A DNA stretch of 64,000 nucleotides from Sophora flavescens (taxonomy: Eukaryota > Streptophyta > Magnoliopsida > Fabales > Fabaceae): the NCBI GenBank assembly GCA_030762895.1, contig CM061068.1:76161228-76225227 (forward strand), in the 5' to 3' direction. The translations under genes and the position numbers were made by a program. Of the stretch, positions 9,544 to 20,716 are shown in pieces. Below the pieces are notes generated by a model. That model searched no databases and had not been told where the DNA came from. It worked only from the letters and a program-made list of their open reading frames with translations. Position 1 is the stretch's first letter. Each line of letters begins with the position of its first letter.

Positions 9544-12361
9544 TTATGGGGATGCTTCTTGAATCCGATTCTTCCTCTTTTGGAGGAAGCTCTGAAGCGA
9601 TCTTTTCATGGAAAGACTAGTGCCAGGGCTAAGCAAGGTTTGGGGTGATTGAAGTGTTGGTGAATAAGCCTCTGACCCAGTTGGTGTTCTCACTCTTTCC
9701 TCCATCTCTTTATTTGCAATCATCAAAATGGACCTTGCCTGGATGCAATTTATTCACATGACCCCGGTTATATACTCCTTCCGGTTCTTAATATAATAAA
9801 CAAATTGGTATTTTTTTTTCCAAAATATAATAAACATGCATTAATTTTCATATATATTAAATACTAGTTTCCAATATTATCCTCATTAATAATATGGTTT
9901 ATATTTACGTGATTTATCAACTTTTCATATAAGTGAGTTTGTTCATTAATTAGAATGAATATTTTTTGAAATTTATATGAATATTAATTACAATTACTTC
10001 ATTTCAATATATTTTCTTGGTGTGTGTTTTAGGATTTTAATTCTTATATTAATCACCAAAAATAGTATAATTTTTTTTCTATCATTAATCAAAATAATTG
10101 ACCTCGTGAGTCATTGCATGCAACACGTGATTCAGCACACCTTAAAATAAACATGGGTCTACCGTCTACGCGGATATATTCATATACTAATTAACAACTA
10201 ACAAAATTGGCCCATTTGTTACGTGTCTTCATAAAGTATAAAATAAGGTGACTTGAAAAAAAGAAAACGCTTCTTGAGAAAAACATGCACCCCAAGTATT
10301 GCCTATTGGTATATAAAGTCCACGGATTTAAAGTATGAACCTTCTGGGAAACTATGCAAAGATTTCTCATCGAACAAGAAAACATCTTTACAAGTACCTA
10401 CCCACTACTATTTGTATCTTTGGTTTGTACAATATTTTTCTTTGTACTGTTTTTCCACCAACTTGTCGGCAAGGAAGTGTCAAAATAACTTGTCGGGGCA
10501 AGGACATGGTCCTTGACGAATAAAAAAAATATTGCTAACCATTATCACGAAGATATTGATTAACGATTTTAATAAAAATAAATGTTTATTGAAAAATTAA
10601 ATAAAAGATTTATATAAATATTAAATACATCAATTTTTAATATTAAATTTCTTTTTGAGTCTTCCTAATGGATATTCTTAGAACACTACATGTGTAAGAA
10701 TTAAAAAATGATAATTTTTACTGATAAATTAAATATATTATTTCTTAAGATGTTGAAAACATCATTTTCATTGAAGCATTAACACTTTTGACTCTTAACA
10801 GATTGCAGTTAGCATTCTCATTTCTTTGTTTGGTTCCTAATATAACTAAAGCTCTCAGAGCACCAGTTAATATGGGAACGGGTCCTCTCGTTTTTTTCTC
10901 TTTCAGTTTTTTTTCCCGTTTTTAGATTCCACCTTTAAATAACCTTTCCCCCTTTTTCATTATTTAAAATTCTTCCACCCTTAAGGATCAAGATCCCACT
11001 GTACTGTTTGGGATCCGTTCCCTAGCATTCTCCTAAAAAAAGAGTTACATGAATGTTGAAATATATTTATTTTAGCCTACATATATTGTATAAACAGTAC
11101 ATATATTTTGAATGTTGAAAATATATTTTTAAAAGAAATAAGAAAGATACACATCAAACTAGGCTACATAAATATCAGAACCAGAATAAATGCATGCAAA
11201 AATAAAATTAACTATAAAATTACACAATAAAAATTGTATAATAAAAATTGATATGAATGAAAAGTGTGTGACTTATTCTTTACAAAATATTTATTTCTCT
11301 CTCTCTCTCTCCTGTTAAGTAGACTTTCATTGTAACATGTAAAATGTAATGCAAAACATATATTTATGCACATGTCATGTAGATGCTAAGAATGTTTTTA
11401 GGATGTTGGTTGAGGAAAAAAAATAGAAAATCTGTATTAAAAAATGGTGTTTAAAATACATTAAAAATTAAAAAAAAAATGTGTTTTTCAATAATTTTTG
11501 TTTTCTTTTGATTAGTTAACAAGTGATCTAATAGCAAGAAGCTTATCTATCTTACTGCATGTAATTCAATTGAATCTAGTACAGTGACTATTAAAAACCA
11601 TAATCATTGTATAATTTTGATTATACTGATAACTTTTTTTTTTTGGTAAACCTTATACTGATAATTTTAGAATCGAACTATATATATCCGCGACAGATAA
11701 TAATTATAAATTCTAAAAAAATTCAGGTCACCAATAGTTACCAGAATTTTCACAGCAGCAGTTTTTTTTTTTTTTTTGTTATACGCGTATCCATATAAAC
11801 AAAGACCCCTCAAAATGGAACAAAAACAACCCACGGAAATATAAATACCTGAAGCTCTGTGACATCAGAAACCCAAATCTGGCCATCATAGAAAATGGTC
11901 AACGGCTGTTGGTGTTGCCGGTGATGGTGGTATTGTTGTGTTGGGGTCTCACTGCCTTCTTCTTCCATCCTTTATTGGAGATAAAAAAAAAAAAAGAAAG
12001 ATCAGAATTCAAAGACAGATATATATAGCTAGTCGTATGAATCTGAATGAGTAGTGATATTTTTATATCACATTTTCCCGAGTACTCCTTTAAACATTTA
12101 TTTTATGATTATTGATTATCTACTACTAATTGTTGTTTTTAAAACAAAATTTGTAAAAAGAGGTTAAAAAATGTGTGAGATCATTTTTAATCCAAATATA
12201 TAGTCATGCACACAGATAAACAAACAGGTAGCACAACTCAAAAGTTGAAACAATAAAAAAGAGAAAAGAAAGAAAATTGCTTATAAAAAAAATTACCTAG
12301 GTCGATGATCAGAATCGTAGGGAGGAAATAGTCGAAGTTCTAAGTTACAATTCCTCCTCAT
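9544..12361 (-). CDS. JAZ8: JAZ7/JAZ8-type TIFY jasmonate repressor, three exons, complete
   Basis: Transcriptional repressor of jasmonate responses, acting in the nucleus by binding MYC-type bHLH factors. Exons on the minus strand are 12297-12361, 11849-11969 and 9544-9738. All four splice borders are GT/AG and the phases agree, giving 126 residues. Residues 7-11 are LELRL, an EAR motif for direct TOPLESS recruitment. Residues 46-51 are TIFYDG, the TIFY/ZIM motif. Residues 105-122 are SMKRSLQSFLQKRKNRIQ, a Jas motif lacking the LPIAR degron, as in Arabidopsis JAZ8. Such proteins are known to resist COI1-mediated turnover. A Ser/Pro/Thr-rich linker precedes Jas. The family usually ends ...SPY plus a few residues; this one stops after EASP. 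Intron 2 is 2.1 kb and holds AT-rich and MITE-like sequence. The first and second exons are too short for simple ORF finding. Confidence 0.92.
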
Positions 12362-12419
12362 CTTGTGTATTGAGAGAGAATAGAGTTATGTTGAGAGGAA
12401 GAAAAGATAAGGTTGAAGC

Positions 12420-12425
12420 TATATA
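12420..12425 (-). promoter_or_regulatory. Putative TATA box of the JAZ8-like gene
   Basis: TATATA (read CTATATAGC on the minus strand), about 60 bp upstream of the start codon at 12361. A second AT-rich candidate lies at ~12467-12480. The intervening leader is CT-rich on the coding strand, typical of plant 5' UTRs. Confidence 0.5.
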
Positions 12426-12829
12426 GTGAGAGAGAATGAAGTTAGAAAGAAAAGATAACGTTGATGGTATATATATAAAAAGTAGATCGGTAAAGGTAAT
12501 GAAATGAGACATGTATATATACCAAGTGCAAAATATGTGTGTGCTTGCAAAACACGTCATAAAAATAATTATTACAAAAATATCGTGTGGGATGGGAGGG
12601 AGCTGTAGACAGATCTAGAGAGAAAAAGAAGTATGTTGTGTTTTTTGTCTGTTTATTTAAATTAGAGCACATGTTTCACGATTTTGATAAGATTTGCATC
12701 ACATGGCATGAGAGATTGAGATTGACAACGATGCTTTCATTGATGAGGTTCGTGGGCAAGAGCAACGTCACCCGAGACGAAATTGGCGCACTCATTACAT
12801 CATTGATTTTATTCCACCGCTTTAAAATA

Positions 12830-12866
12830 CACGTGTTTCTATTACCCAAAAAAAAAATTACACGTG
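12830..12866. promoter_or_regulatory. Pair of G-boxes upstream of the JAZ8-like gene
   Basis: Two exact CACGTG hexamers, at 12830-12835 and 12861-12866, lie 470-505 bp upstream of the ATG. A further CACGTC core is near 12548. MYC2-type bHLH factors bind CACGTG and activate JAZ genes, so a jasmonate feedback loop is a reasonable inference. Confidence 0.55.
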
Positions 12867-12892
12867 TTTCACTGCAAATTAATAGTTTAATA

Positions 12893-13415
12893 CTCCGTCC
12901 GGTCCGGTCCGGTCCATATTATAAGGGACGTAACACTAAATTATAGAGATTAAGGAAAAGTCTTGAAATAAATAAATTATAATTAATACTCATAGATTTT
13001 TAAAATTATCCATTCTAATCTTGTCAGTTTCAATTTTCGATATTAATGAATCAACTCGCTTGTATGGAAAATTGATATATTTCATAAATATAAATCCTAT
13101 TATATATAAAGGGTTTTTATATCATGTGCAATTTTGCACAAGTTAAGTATCTTAAAAGATTAAATTTATATAGGAACTTATGTATTTTATACTTTCAAAA
13201 TTGAAATGCTTAATTTTTCAATAAATAATTGCTATTTTTGGGTTTTTTTTTATAACGGCTACTTTTGGGTTGTGCAAAGTTGCACATCATATAAAAACCC
13301 TTATAAATAAGGGTAATATTGAATATTAGTATTGAATATATGTGGAAATTGATATGTGTTTCTAATATTTTGGATATTGGATCCATTTGTTTCTTATAAT
13401 ATGAACCAGAAAAAG
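12893..13415. mobile_element. Stowaway-type MITE containing a nested fold-back element
   Basis: The left end CTCCGTCCGGTCC...ATATTATAAG and the right end (reverse strand CTTTTTCTGGTTCATATTATAAG) sit between TA dinucleotides (12891-12892, 13416-13417). The CTCC...GTCC...ATTATAAG ends are typical of plant Stowaway elements. The GGTCC word is repeated three times at the left end. A separate fold-back element occupies 13110-13301. Confidence 0.6.
13110..13301. mobile_element. Fold-back MITE with 'TGTGCAA' arms
   Basis: Arms of ~33 bp differ at only about two positions: AGGGTTTTTATATCATGTGC on the left, and the inverse AGGGTTTTTATATGATGTGC on the right. The flanks share TATAA (13105-13109, 13302-13306), possibly a 5-bp duplication. 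The superfamily is not clear. A decayed relative with similar GTGCAAGG arms lies at about 13650-13830. Confidence 0.6.
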
Positions 13416-14140
13416 TATTAAAGTAAACGTTATTTGAAAGAAATTTAATATTTTTGAAAGGAAACTTTGCTATATATTTTAAGGATCATGCCAACCAGGG
13501 TACCCGTTAAGAAATCGAGATTTTTTTTTAATAAAAATTTATATTATTTAATATTTTGATAAATAATTAACTTTTTCATTCAAATATCAATAATACACTT
13601 ATAACACAAAAAACAAAAAATTAATATACTTAATTTTTAATAACATTTTTTTCAATTTTTTTAATTTGTGCAACCTTGCACATGCTAAGAATAAAAAAAT
13701 ATAAATGTTATATTGGAAGGAATAATTTTTAAACTTTTAAGGAATTAAATATACTACTTTCAATCCAATATTTTTATTTTTGATTTCTTAATATGTGCAA
13801 GTGCAAGGTTGTATAGGGTATATTTTTTTTAAGGCTGTATAGGATATACTTAAAATGTCAGAATCAATCATATTTTAATAAATATTCTAATAAGTTTTTT
13901 TTTACTAAAAATATACTTAAACTGCCAAAATCAATCAATGTTTTACCGATATATAATATAAGACATGTGAGTTAACATTTTTTTTGTGACTGTGAGACAT
14001 GTGTTAACTTAAAAGCTCTTAGTGACTTAGGGAATTTGTAAAAAGATTTGTAGTAGGATACAGTATCTCTTTTTTAAATATGTTATTTTTAATACAAACT
14101 TTCTTTTTTTCCCTTAATTAATGTTGTTAACATTTACCTA

Positions 14141-14194
<54 letters not shown>

Positions 14195-14456
14195 ACAAAA
14201 CATTATATATAATTTAATGTGTACTTTATTTAATAATGAATTTTTTTTAGAATGGATGTGTTTACTACTAGTAATTAATTAAAATACATTGAAATTTTAA
14301 CTCACTTTGATTAGTCAAGAAGAATATTTTCTTACTTTATATTTTTGTTTACCTTAAACTAGCTTTACCCGTAAGTCAAAGAATAGAAGATTTTTAAGTG
14401 GTAGTACAATGGTACAAGCTAAAATCCATTGTGCCCATACAACAACATATATAATT
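13416..14456. other. AT-rich intergenic sequence with decayed MITE arms
   Basis: Contains one arm of the 'GTTAAGAAATC' MITE family near 13500, a decayed TGTGCAA fold-back relative (about 13650-13830) and a TA microsatellite (14143-14191). No gene seen. Confidence 0.45.
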
Positions 14457-14880
14457 GGCTTAATTACATTTTTTGTGTTTTTTTCGTATATATTTGGTCC
14501 CCTGTTTTTTCAATATTATAAATTTGATCATTCTGTCAATGTTTGTCACTATTTTAATGATTAAATAGAGGAACCACTCTCCTAAACACACATAATCACT
14601 GCTCTAAGCGTATAGAACATCTTTTTGAGCTTTTGTGGTAAAGGATCATGTGATGGAACCCAAAAAGATCCTGGAAATGAGTGACAAAACTAATAAATAA
14701 CAGAGAGGAACAGAGGAACCACTGAATCATGTTGAATCAGATATGCAGAGGAGAGAGAACCCCAACCAGAAGTTGTGTGTGCTTAGAGTAGTGGTTCCTC
14801 TATGTTGAACATTGAAAAAAACCTCTAGAGACCAAAATTGTACATGACCAATAGTAGAGGACCAAAACTGGAATTAAGCT
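14457..14880. mobile_element. Mutator-type MITE, 424 bp
   Basis: It begins GGCTTAATTACATTTT and ends with the inverse, GGAATTAAGCT. 'TTTGGTCC' arms lie within each end. The flanking 9-bp repeats TATATAATT (14448-14456) and TATATAAAT (14881-14889) differ at one base. Non-coding; the family resembles the elements at 4282-5045. Confidence 0.7.
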
Positions 14881-15582
14881 TATATAAATTACATGTACCT
14901 TTAATCCCATTTAAGTTATAAAGTTCAATTAATTAACTTAATTAACCAACAAACACTATGTATGGTTAGTTTATTTTATTTAATTACTGTATAATTATGT
15001 ACCTTAATCAAATTTAAGTTATAGTGTGTTTATTTAAGAATGTATTGTTATAATATATAATAAAATAAAAATAAAAATAAAATATAAATGACTTTTTTTT
15101 ACACGTTAATACTTAATAGCATAAAAATGACTTGTCATTGTCAACTTGAACGATCACTCCTACTAGCTAGCATGTTATTTGGCTGCATGGACGGTAAATA
15201 ATGAGATGAGCACTCACCCAAGGAAACTAGCTATATAAAGATAAACACGTGCTTTTTAATCAGCAGGAGTTGAAATATTTGAAGAAAGCATAAAATTAGT
15301 TTATTGAGCATTCAGTAATTTTAATTAATTTTTTAAAGGGATTTGAGGTTCAGGATTCAAATTTAAAAAAAAAAAAAATTAATCTGATAACTGATTTATT
15401 AATATTTACCTGTAAAAAAACTCTAATTCTAATCGTTTCATGCTAGCTTCGCATGGGCTATAGAATTTAATAAAAAATTTTACGGGTGGAAGAATTTAAT
15501 CGAATTTAATGCATCGTTTTAGTGAATTCCGTGGGTAAAGACTCAAAAGCAATCGTTTTAGCTTATTTTAATTAAGGAGAAC
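14881..15582. other. No feature seen
   Basis: AT-rich intergenic DNA. No recognisable coding or transposon boundary. Confidence 0.4.
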
Positions 15583-15744
15583 GCTAACGGGTATCTTTAG
15601 GGTATTGATTAAGAAATCAAGAAACGAAAATTTTTGTATTGGAAATGGTAAATTTAGCATTTTCAAAAGTATTACACTTAATTTTTCAATACAAACTTTC
15701 CTTATGTGAATTCTTCAACCAATACCCTTAGGACACTCGTTAGC
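15583..15744. mobile_element. MITE of the 'GCTAACGGGT...CTTAGGGTATTG' family, interrupted at its right end
   Basis: Inverted arms read GCTAACGGGTATCTTTAGGG on the left and, reversed, GCTAACGAGTGTCCTAAGGG on the right. Pairing continues outward into TTAATTAAGG (left) and CCTTTAATTAA, which now lies at 17409-17420 beyond the larger element. The MITE was therefore split near its right end by the insertion at 15748-17399. A sister copy lies at 17431-17590. Confidence 0.6.
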
Positions 15745-16314
15745 AAGAGTTTTTTGACCAAAACTAACCTACATTTAAAAACTATTTACCAATTTAACTT
15801 GCTTTTGAAACTATTTATCAAACCGACCTAGTTTTTACCAACGTGGCATTTTTTTATTTTTTTAATTGCTGATGTGGAAGATGCTAGGTGAGATGACGTT
15901 TTTAAAAGAGCTAACTCATCTCCCGTTTTCACTTTTTTGATAAGTGGCACCATTTGATTGACTGAAAACTTTTTATTTTATAAAAATAATAAATAAAGTT
16001 TTAATGATGATTTAAAAATATAATATTAAGAATATAATGATAATAATATTAGTATTAGTATTAATATTAATATTAATATTACAAATAATATCATTACTAA
16101 TAATATTAACACATTAACATTAATTATAAATATTCTAATTAAAAATTTAAATATTATAAAATATAATATTAAGGTTAAGAATATTAATAATATTGATATT
16201 AACATTACTAACAATAAAATTAATTTATAGATATGTTATTAATTATAAAAATAGTATTAATATTGAAAATGATAAAAACACAAGTAATAATACAATTTAT
16301 TTAAGAAAAACATA

Positions 16315-16316
16315 AC

Positions 16317-16396
<80 letters not shown>
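16315..16396. repeat. (ATA)n microsatellite
   Basis: About 80 bp of uninterrupted ATA/TAA triplets inside the long-TIR element. A shorter (GAT)n run follows at 16480-16498. Confidence 0.95.
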
Positions 16397-16399
<3 letters not shown>

Positions 16400-16553
16400 C
16401 ATTAACATTACAAATACTATCATTACTAATAATATTAAAAAATTAACATAAATTGTAAATATGAAAATAATGATATTAATGATGATGATGATGATGATGT
16501 GGTAATATTAATATTATAAAAAATATCAATACTAAAAACATTAACACACTAAC

Positions 16554-16747
16554 CCCAAGGGGTTGGTCTAGTGGAGCATGACAGGATCTCCTATCTGATA
16601 GGTTGCAGGGTCAAGCCTTCACTAGTCTCCTTGGGGTGAGGTAAATGTAAATCCCTTTGTAAGTACTCATAGAGCTCGAATGTTTTCCTTGCCTTGAACT
16701 AGGGCACCATCCCCTTACCCTAAATTTACTGCACCAAAAAAAAAAAT
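16554..16747 (+). mobile_element. tRNA-derived SINE with target duplication
   Basis: A ~190-bp unit has a pol III A-box-like GGTTGGTCTAGTGG near its start, a B-box-like GGTTGCAGGGTCAAGCC about 40 bp later, and a poly-A tail (16736-16746). It is bounded by TTAACACACTAAC (16541-16553) and TTAACACACTGAC (16748-16760), a 13-bp target duplication with one mismatch. SINEs are non-coding and are mobilised by LINE machinery. Confidence 0.85.
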
Positions 16748-16976
16748 TTAACACACTGACAATATTTTTATTTTATTTTCAAAATTAATATTTTTATTAG
16801 AATATTTATAATTTATGTAAATGTATTAATATTATTAGTAATGATATTATTTGTAATATTATTATTATTATTTATATTATTATTAATGATATTTTTAATA
16901 ATATTAATACTAACTTATTATTATTATTAATATCACATTCTTTATACTAATATTAAAAAACAGAATATTAATATTT

Positions 16977-17163
16977 CAGTCCAGGTGGTAAGTATACGAC
17001 TCATAACCCAGAAAGTCGTGAGTTCGAATCCCACTACCGATGTGAGGATCTCGTTGGTGGGTAATCTGTAAGTCTGTAAGCACTCATTAAGCCCTGAGGC
17101 CTGTCATGATCCTGGTGAGTCCCCGAGACCCAACTCTCCTAAACTTTCTGTAACAAAAAAAAA
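16977..17163 (+). mobile_element. Second tRNA-derived SINE, different family
   Basis: An A-box-like CCAGGTGGTAAGTATACG is followed by a strong B-box GTGAGTTCGAATCCCAC, a tRNA-unrelated body and a poly-A tail ending ~17163. The head resembles a tRNA gene but cannot fold into a full cloverleaf. The target duplication is obscured by ATTAAT-rich flanks. Confidence 0.75.
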
Positions 17164-17430
17164 TGTTAATAATAATATTGATATTAATATTACTAAAAAT
17201 ATCAAAACACCAAAAGTGAAAAAGCTAGATGAGTTAGCTCTATTAAAAACGTCATATCACCTAGTGTGTTCCACGTCAGCAATTAAAAAATAAAAAAATG
17301 ACACGTTTGCAAAAACTAGGTCAGTTTGATAAATAGTTTCAAAAACATGTTAAATTGGTAAATAGTTTATAAATGGAGGTCAGTTTGGTCAAAAAGCCCG
17401 TTAACAAGTCCCTTTAATTAATTGGATCTT

Positions 17431-17590
17431 GTTAACAAGTGCCCTAAGGACATTGGTTAAGAAACCCACAAAAGAAAAATTCGTATTGAAAAACTAAGTA
17501 TCACATTCTTCAAAATGCTAAATATATTATTTCTCATACAAACTTTCTGTTTTTTGTTCCTTAAACAATATCCTAAGGACACTTGTTAAA
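17431..17590. mobile_element. Second copy of the 'GTTAACAAGTG' MITE
   Basis: The left arm GTTAACAAGTGCCCTAAGG and the reversed right arm TTTAACAAGTGTCCTTAGG face each other over ~160 bp. It belongs to the same family as 15583-15744. No clear target duplication. Confidence 0.6.
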
Positions 17591-17861
17591 GTTGTTAACG
17601 TTCTGCTAATTAATTATATACAAGTATCTTTGTAAATTAACTGGTTTGTGGTCCAAGGCTCCAAGCTAGTTTTAAAGGGTTTGGTCAGTAGTCTATACCC
17701 ACTCTTTTCTCTACCCAAGTGTTCCATTAGTACCCTTGTACTTAAAAGAAACCCCGAACACAATTCCTTTTAAAAAACGTGCATAAAAACAAACTTCTAA
17801 GAAAAAATTCCTCTAATATTTATCATTAATTTAATATAGTACGTACCAAGTTCAGATCTCA

Positions 17862-17917
<56 letters not shown>

Positions 17918-19114
17918 GTAAAAATTAAAAAGTTTAGATTAGGGTAATGACCGACCCATGCAAGATTAGAGCACAAATTCGCTTTGCATAAGCTATAAAT
18001 CGAGGGGAAATATTTATATTTTATTAAATTAAAAATAAATACACATTAATTTGTTAAGATAAACATCAATAAAATAACATATCCCAGAATGCCGTTTAGT
18101 AATTCCTCATGATTACAACTAATAAAGTTCTAAAAATTCCAGAGCGGTATTAGACTATTAGTAGCAAAAGCAAAAGAATGAAGTGTTTATTTAATAGTGT
18201 TTTTCACCCGTGTGTTGAAAAGTTATAAAAATCATTCGATCCTTATGACACTGCTTTTTAATTTAGTTACTGTACGTAAAAAAGTTTAAATCAGCCACTA
18301 TGTGTATAATAATTTTTAATTTGATCATCATTTTTAGGAATAATGTCATTAAATGAGTTATTGGAAAACAAAATTTGCTTATATATTGGACCAAAAGTTT
18401 TGGGATTTTTTTGCTTATAATATGGATCGAAGGGAGTATACATCAAGTGAGATTACTATTTGGCAATGAAAAAGCCTCAATGTGGCAAGTTACTATTTGA
18501 CTTACTTGGCAGCTTGTCCTTGAATTAAGGAAGTTTAATCATTTTTTAATGGCTTTTTGCTTCTGATTTTTTAATTATATTTTATTTTTTTATTTTTGAG
18601 CTTGCTTAATCAGGTAGAGAAGCATTTAATTAGATTAGACATTTGCAAGGACAGCTGGTCAATCATCATCATGACTTTACAATTTTTCTTTTGAGCATAA
18701 CACGGCTCCTCATCCTTCCCCTTTCTTAACATTTTTTAATTTGAAAAAAAAGGACATCCTTTAATCCGAAGAAAAAAGAACACAGAACATTGTTTGGACA
18801 AAGCCATCTCATATCTCACTTCCTCTTCCTCTTCCTCTTCCTCTTCTCTTCTCAAAACCTGCTTCCTTTCTCTTTTCTTGCCCGAAGGCGGCGAAGACAA
18901 CGGATAAGGCGTGGCCGGAGAAAGCGAAGCGGTTGCGGTAAGGGTCGAGGAGGAGGGCGAGGCGGCAGTACTGAACTGCAAAAATAGTGAAGTAAAAGGC
19001 CATGGGTAAAGACATGGAGGTCCTTTATTGATCTACAGAATGGGAGAGACGGAGAAAGAGATGGCTTTCTGAATAATATGAAGGAGGAAGATGAGGACTC
19101 CTGGGGGATGATGT
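17591..19114. other. Intergenic sequence; microsatellite, MITE end, and an unassigned GC-richer block
   Basis: A (TA)n run lies at 17866-17912. A lone Stowaway-like end (reverse of TACTCCCTTCGATCC) lies near 18420-18440. Between about 18780 and 19110 the sequence becomes GC-richer, with a (TTCCTC)n tract at ~18817-18850 and overlapping open frames on both strands (e.g. 18736-18981, 18809-19015, 18852-19334 on the minus strand). None gives a product I recognise. It may be a gene relic next to the LTR insertion. Confidence 0.3.
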
Positions 19115-20716
19115 TGAAATAGACAACTGTAAACACAAGAAGGGGGGTTGAATTGTGTTTATCAGAATTTAAAAAAATTGAAATCTTTTTGCAACAAAAG
19201 CTTAGTTCAGACGAGTGGAAAGATACATTACAGACAGGTGACCTGTGATGAAATTTTAACAGTGAGTTTGGCAAACACACCACTTGATAAGCGTATAAGA
19301 AAACTAAAGAGTTTAAGGAAAGAGTGATTGACACAGTTATTTATCCTGGTTTACTCTTCAAAGCAAAGAGCTACGTCCAGTCCTTGGCAACACCAAGATT
19401 TATCCACTATAACTGATCAGGTTACAGACTCAAGTATTGTTTGCACGCCTAGCCTTTTCAGGCTCCAAGACAAGTATTCTTTGCACACTTAGCCTCTTCA
19501 GGCTCACTCAGGTTTGTTTGAGAGATTTGGTTTGTAATAAATACAACTTCAGGTAGACAGAACTTTCACTAACACTCAGAGAGTGGTTTAAATGTAAAGC
19601 TTTGGAAAGTCTGCGTAATAACTTCAAATGATTGAAGAATACAGAATGAAAGAATGAAGATATCAATGCGCAGAGTAATGGCTCTTTAATGCTATGTGTA
19701 TTCTCTATGCTTCATCTTCAATGACTTATGTATTTATAGTCTTCAAGCATTTAGGATTCGTTAGAGACATTCCCTCAGATGTTGGCTTCAAGCAGAACTT
19801 CATTAAATACAATAGAGTCGTTCTGGGCAGCCATTATGCAATAGGAACGTTGGTTGTACTCTAACATGAAGGATCATGGCTTTATGCATCGTGATACAGC
19901 CATATCAGAGTTGTACAGAGAGCTTTTTGTACTTTACTGAGTACAATTCCCTTTTCGTGTAAGGACCAGAGGTACTAGGGAATAAATCATGTTGGAAGCA
20001 TTCTTTAACTGGTCTTTGGTTCTGATAACCGAGGTTGCTTTGATAGAGTAACTTCTGACTTTTCTTGATTCTGGTTCTTGAAATAAGATACTGATAATTC
20101 TTATAGAATTCACGTTCATGAAATAAGCGCGTCCATCTTGAAAATAACCGCATCCATCTAGCCATTTAAGATTTTACATTCAGGCGGGCTAGTAGACGAG
20201 CTCCATATGTCATGTCATCGGACGGAGCTTCTCATTAAGGGCTTAGCAAGTCCAAAGACTTGTGTGGACGAGCGCTTCTGTTACCTTAGTGGACGAGCAC
20301 TTCTATCACTTCAGTGGACAAGCGCTTCTGTTACTTTAGTGGACAAGCGCTTCTGTTACTTTATTAGACGAGTGTTTGTATCACTTTATTGGACGCCCGC
20401 TTTTATCACTTTAGTGGACGCCTGCTTTTATCACTTTATGTTGGACGTGCGCTTCAATTACTTCAGTGTTGGACGTGTGCTTCTATCACTTGTGCTGGAC
20501 GTGCGCTTCTATCACTTGTGTTGGATGTGCACTTCTATCATTTGTGTTGGACGTGCGCTTCTATTACTTCAGTGGATAAATGATTCGTACAGTTTTAATC
20601 TGCACACTAGATAGATAGGTTAGCAATTAATATGAAGGTTAATTAAATCATTAACCATTGTTTAGTTCTCATCAAAACTTAGGGAAATGCATATCAGACA
20701 TTTTAGAGACTTAACA
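19115..20716 (-). repeat. 3' LTR of the minus-strand Sirevirus (complete, 1.6 kb)
   Basis: In element orientation it runs from TGTTAAGTCTC (20716 downward) to GTCTATTTCA (19115). It directly follows a polypurine tract and matches the truncated copy at 25384-25989. The end carrying 'CAACCCCCCTTCTTGTGTTT' is shared in sequence with the other Sirevirus family in this window. It contains a ~26-bp tandem array (20264-20582). Confidence 0.85.
20264..20582. repeat. Tandem repeat array inside the LTR, ~25-28-bp unit, about 12 copies
   Basis: The units follow the pattern GTGGACAAGCGCTTCTGTTAC with variants (TTGGACGTGCGCTTCTATCAC). About 12 full copies and one partial can be counted. The array falls in U3 in element orientation, so it could act as a repeated enhancer module. 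That is inference. Confidence 0.9.

Larger units (their letters stand above)
15748..17399. mobile_element. Long-TIR (Mutator-like or fold-back) non-autonomous element carrying SINEs
   Basis: The first ~200 bp and last ~200 bp are inverted copies of each other. Both include TTTTGACCAAA, AACTATTTACCAATTTAAC, GACCTAGTTTTT and AGAGCTAACTCATCT, with scattered mismatches. The flanks carry near-identical 9-bp repeats GTTAGCAAG (15739-15747) and GTTAACAAG (17400-17408), the duplication size of Mutator-like elements. The interior is AT- and ATA-repeat-rich, with a (TAA)n tract and two SINEs, and encodes nothing recognisable. Confidence 0.75.

Noticed and set aside
12587..12946. Plus-strand frame of 119 codons upstream of the JAZ8-like gene
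   Set aside because: Runs through promoter sequence, G-boxes and into the MITE end; no family resemblance.
16026..16214. Minus-strand open frame, hydrophobic Ile/Leu-rich product
   Set aside because: It is a translation of ATT/AAT-rich low-complexity DNA inside a non-coding element.
16977..17060. A tRNA gene
   Set aside because: A- and B-box words are present but no complete cloverleaf; it is followed by a SINE body and poly-A tail.
18736..19334. GC-richer overlapping frames on both strands, one with a Ser/Thr-rich start resembling a transit peptide
   Set aside because: No domain, partner exon or conserved motif could be recognised; no strand can be preferred. Reported only as an unassigned block.
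20264..20582. CRISPR-like array
   Set aside because: Units are contiguous degenerate tandem repeats without unique spacers, inside a retrotransposon LTR of a plant genome.
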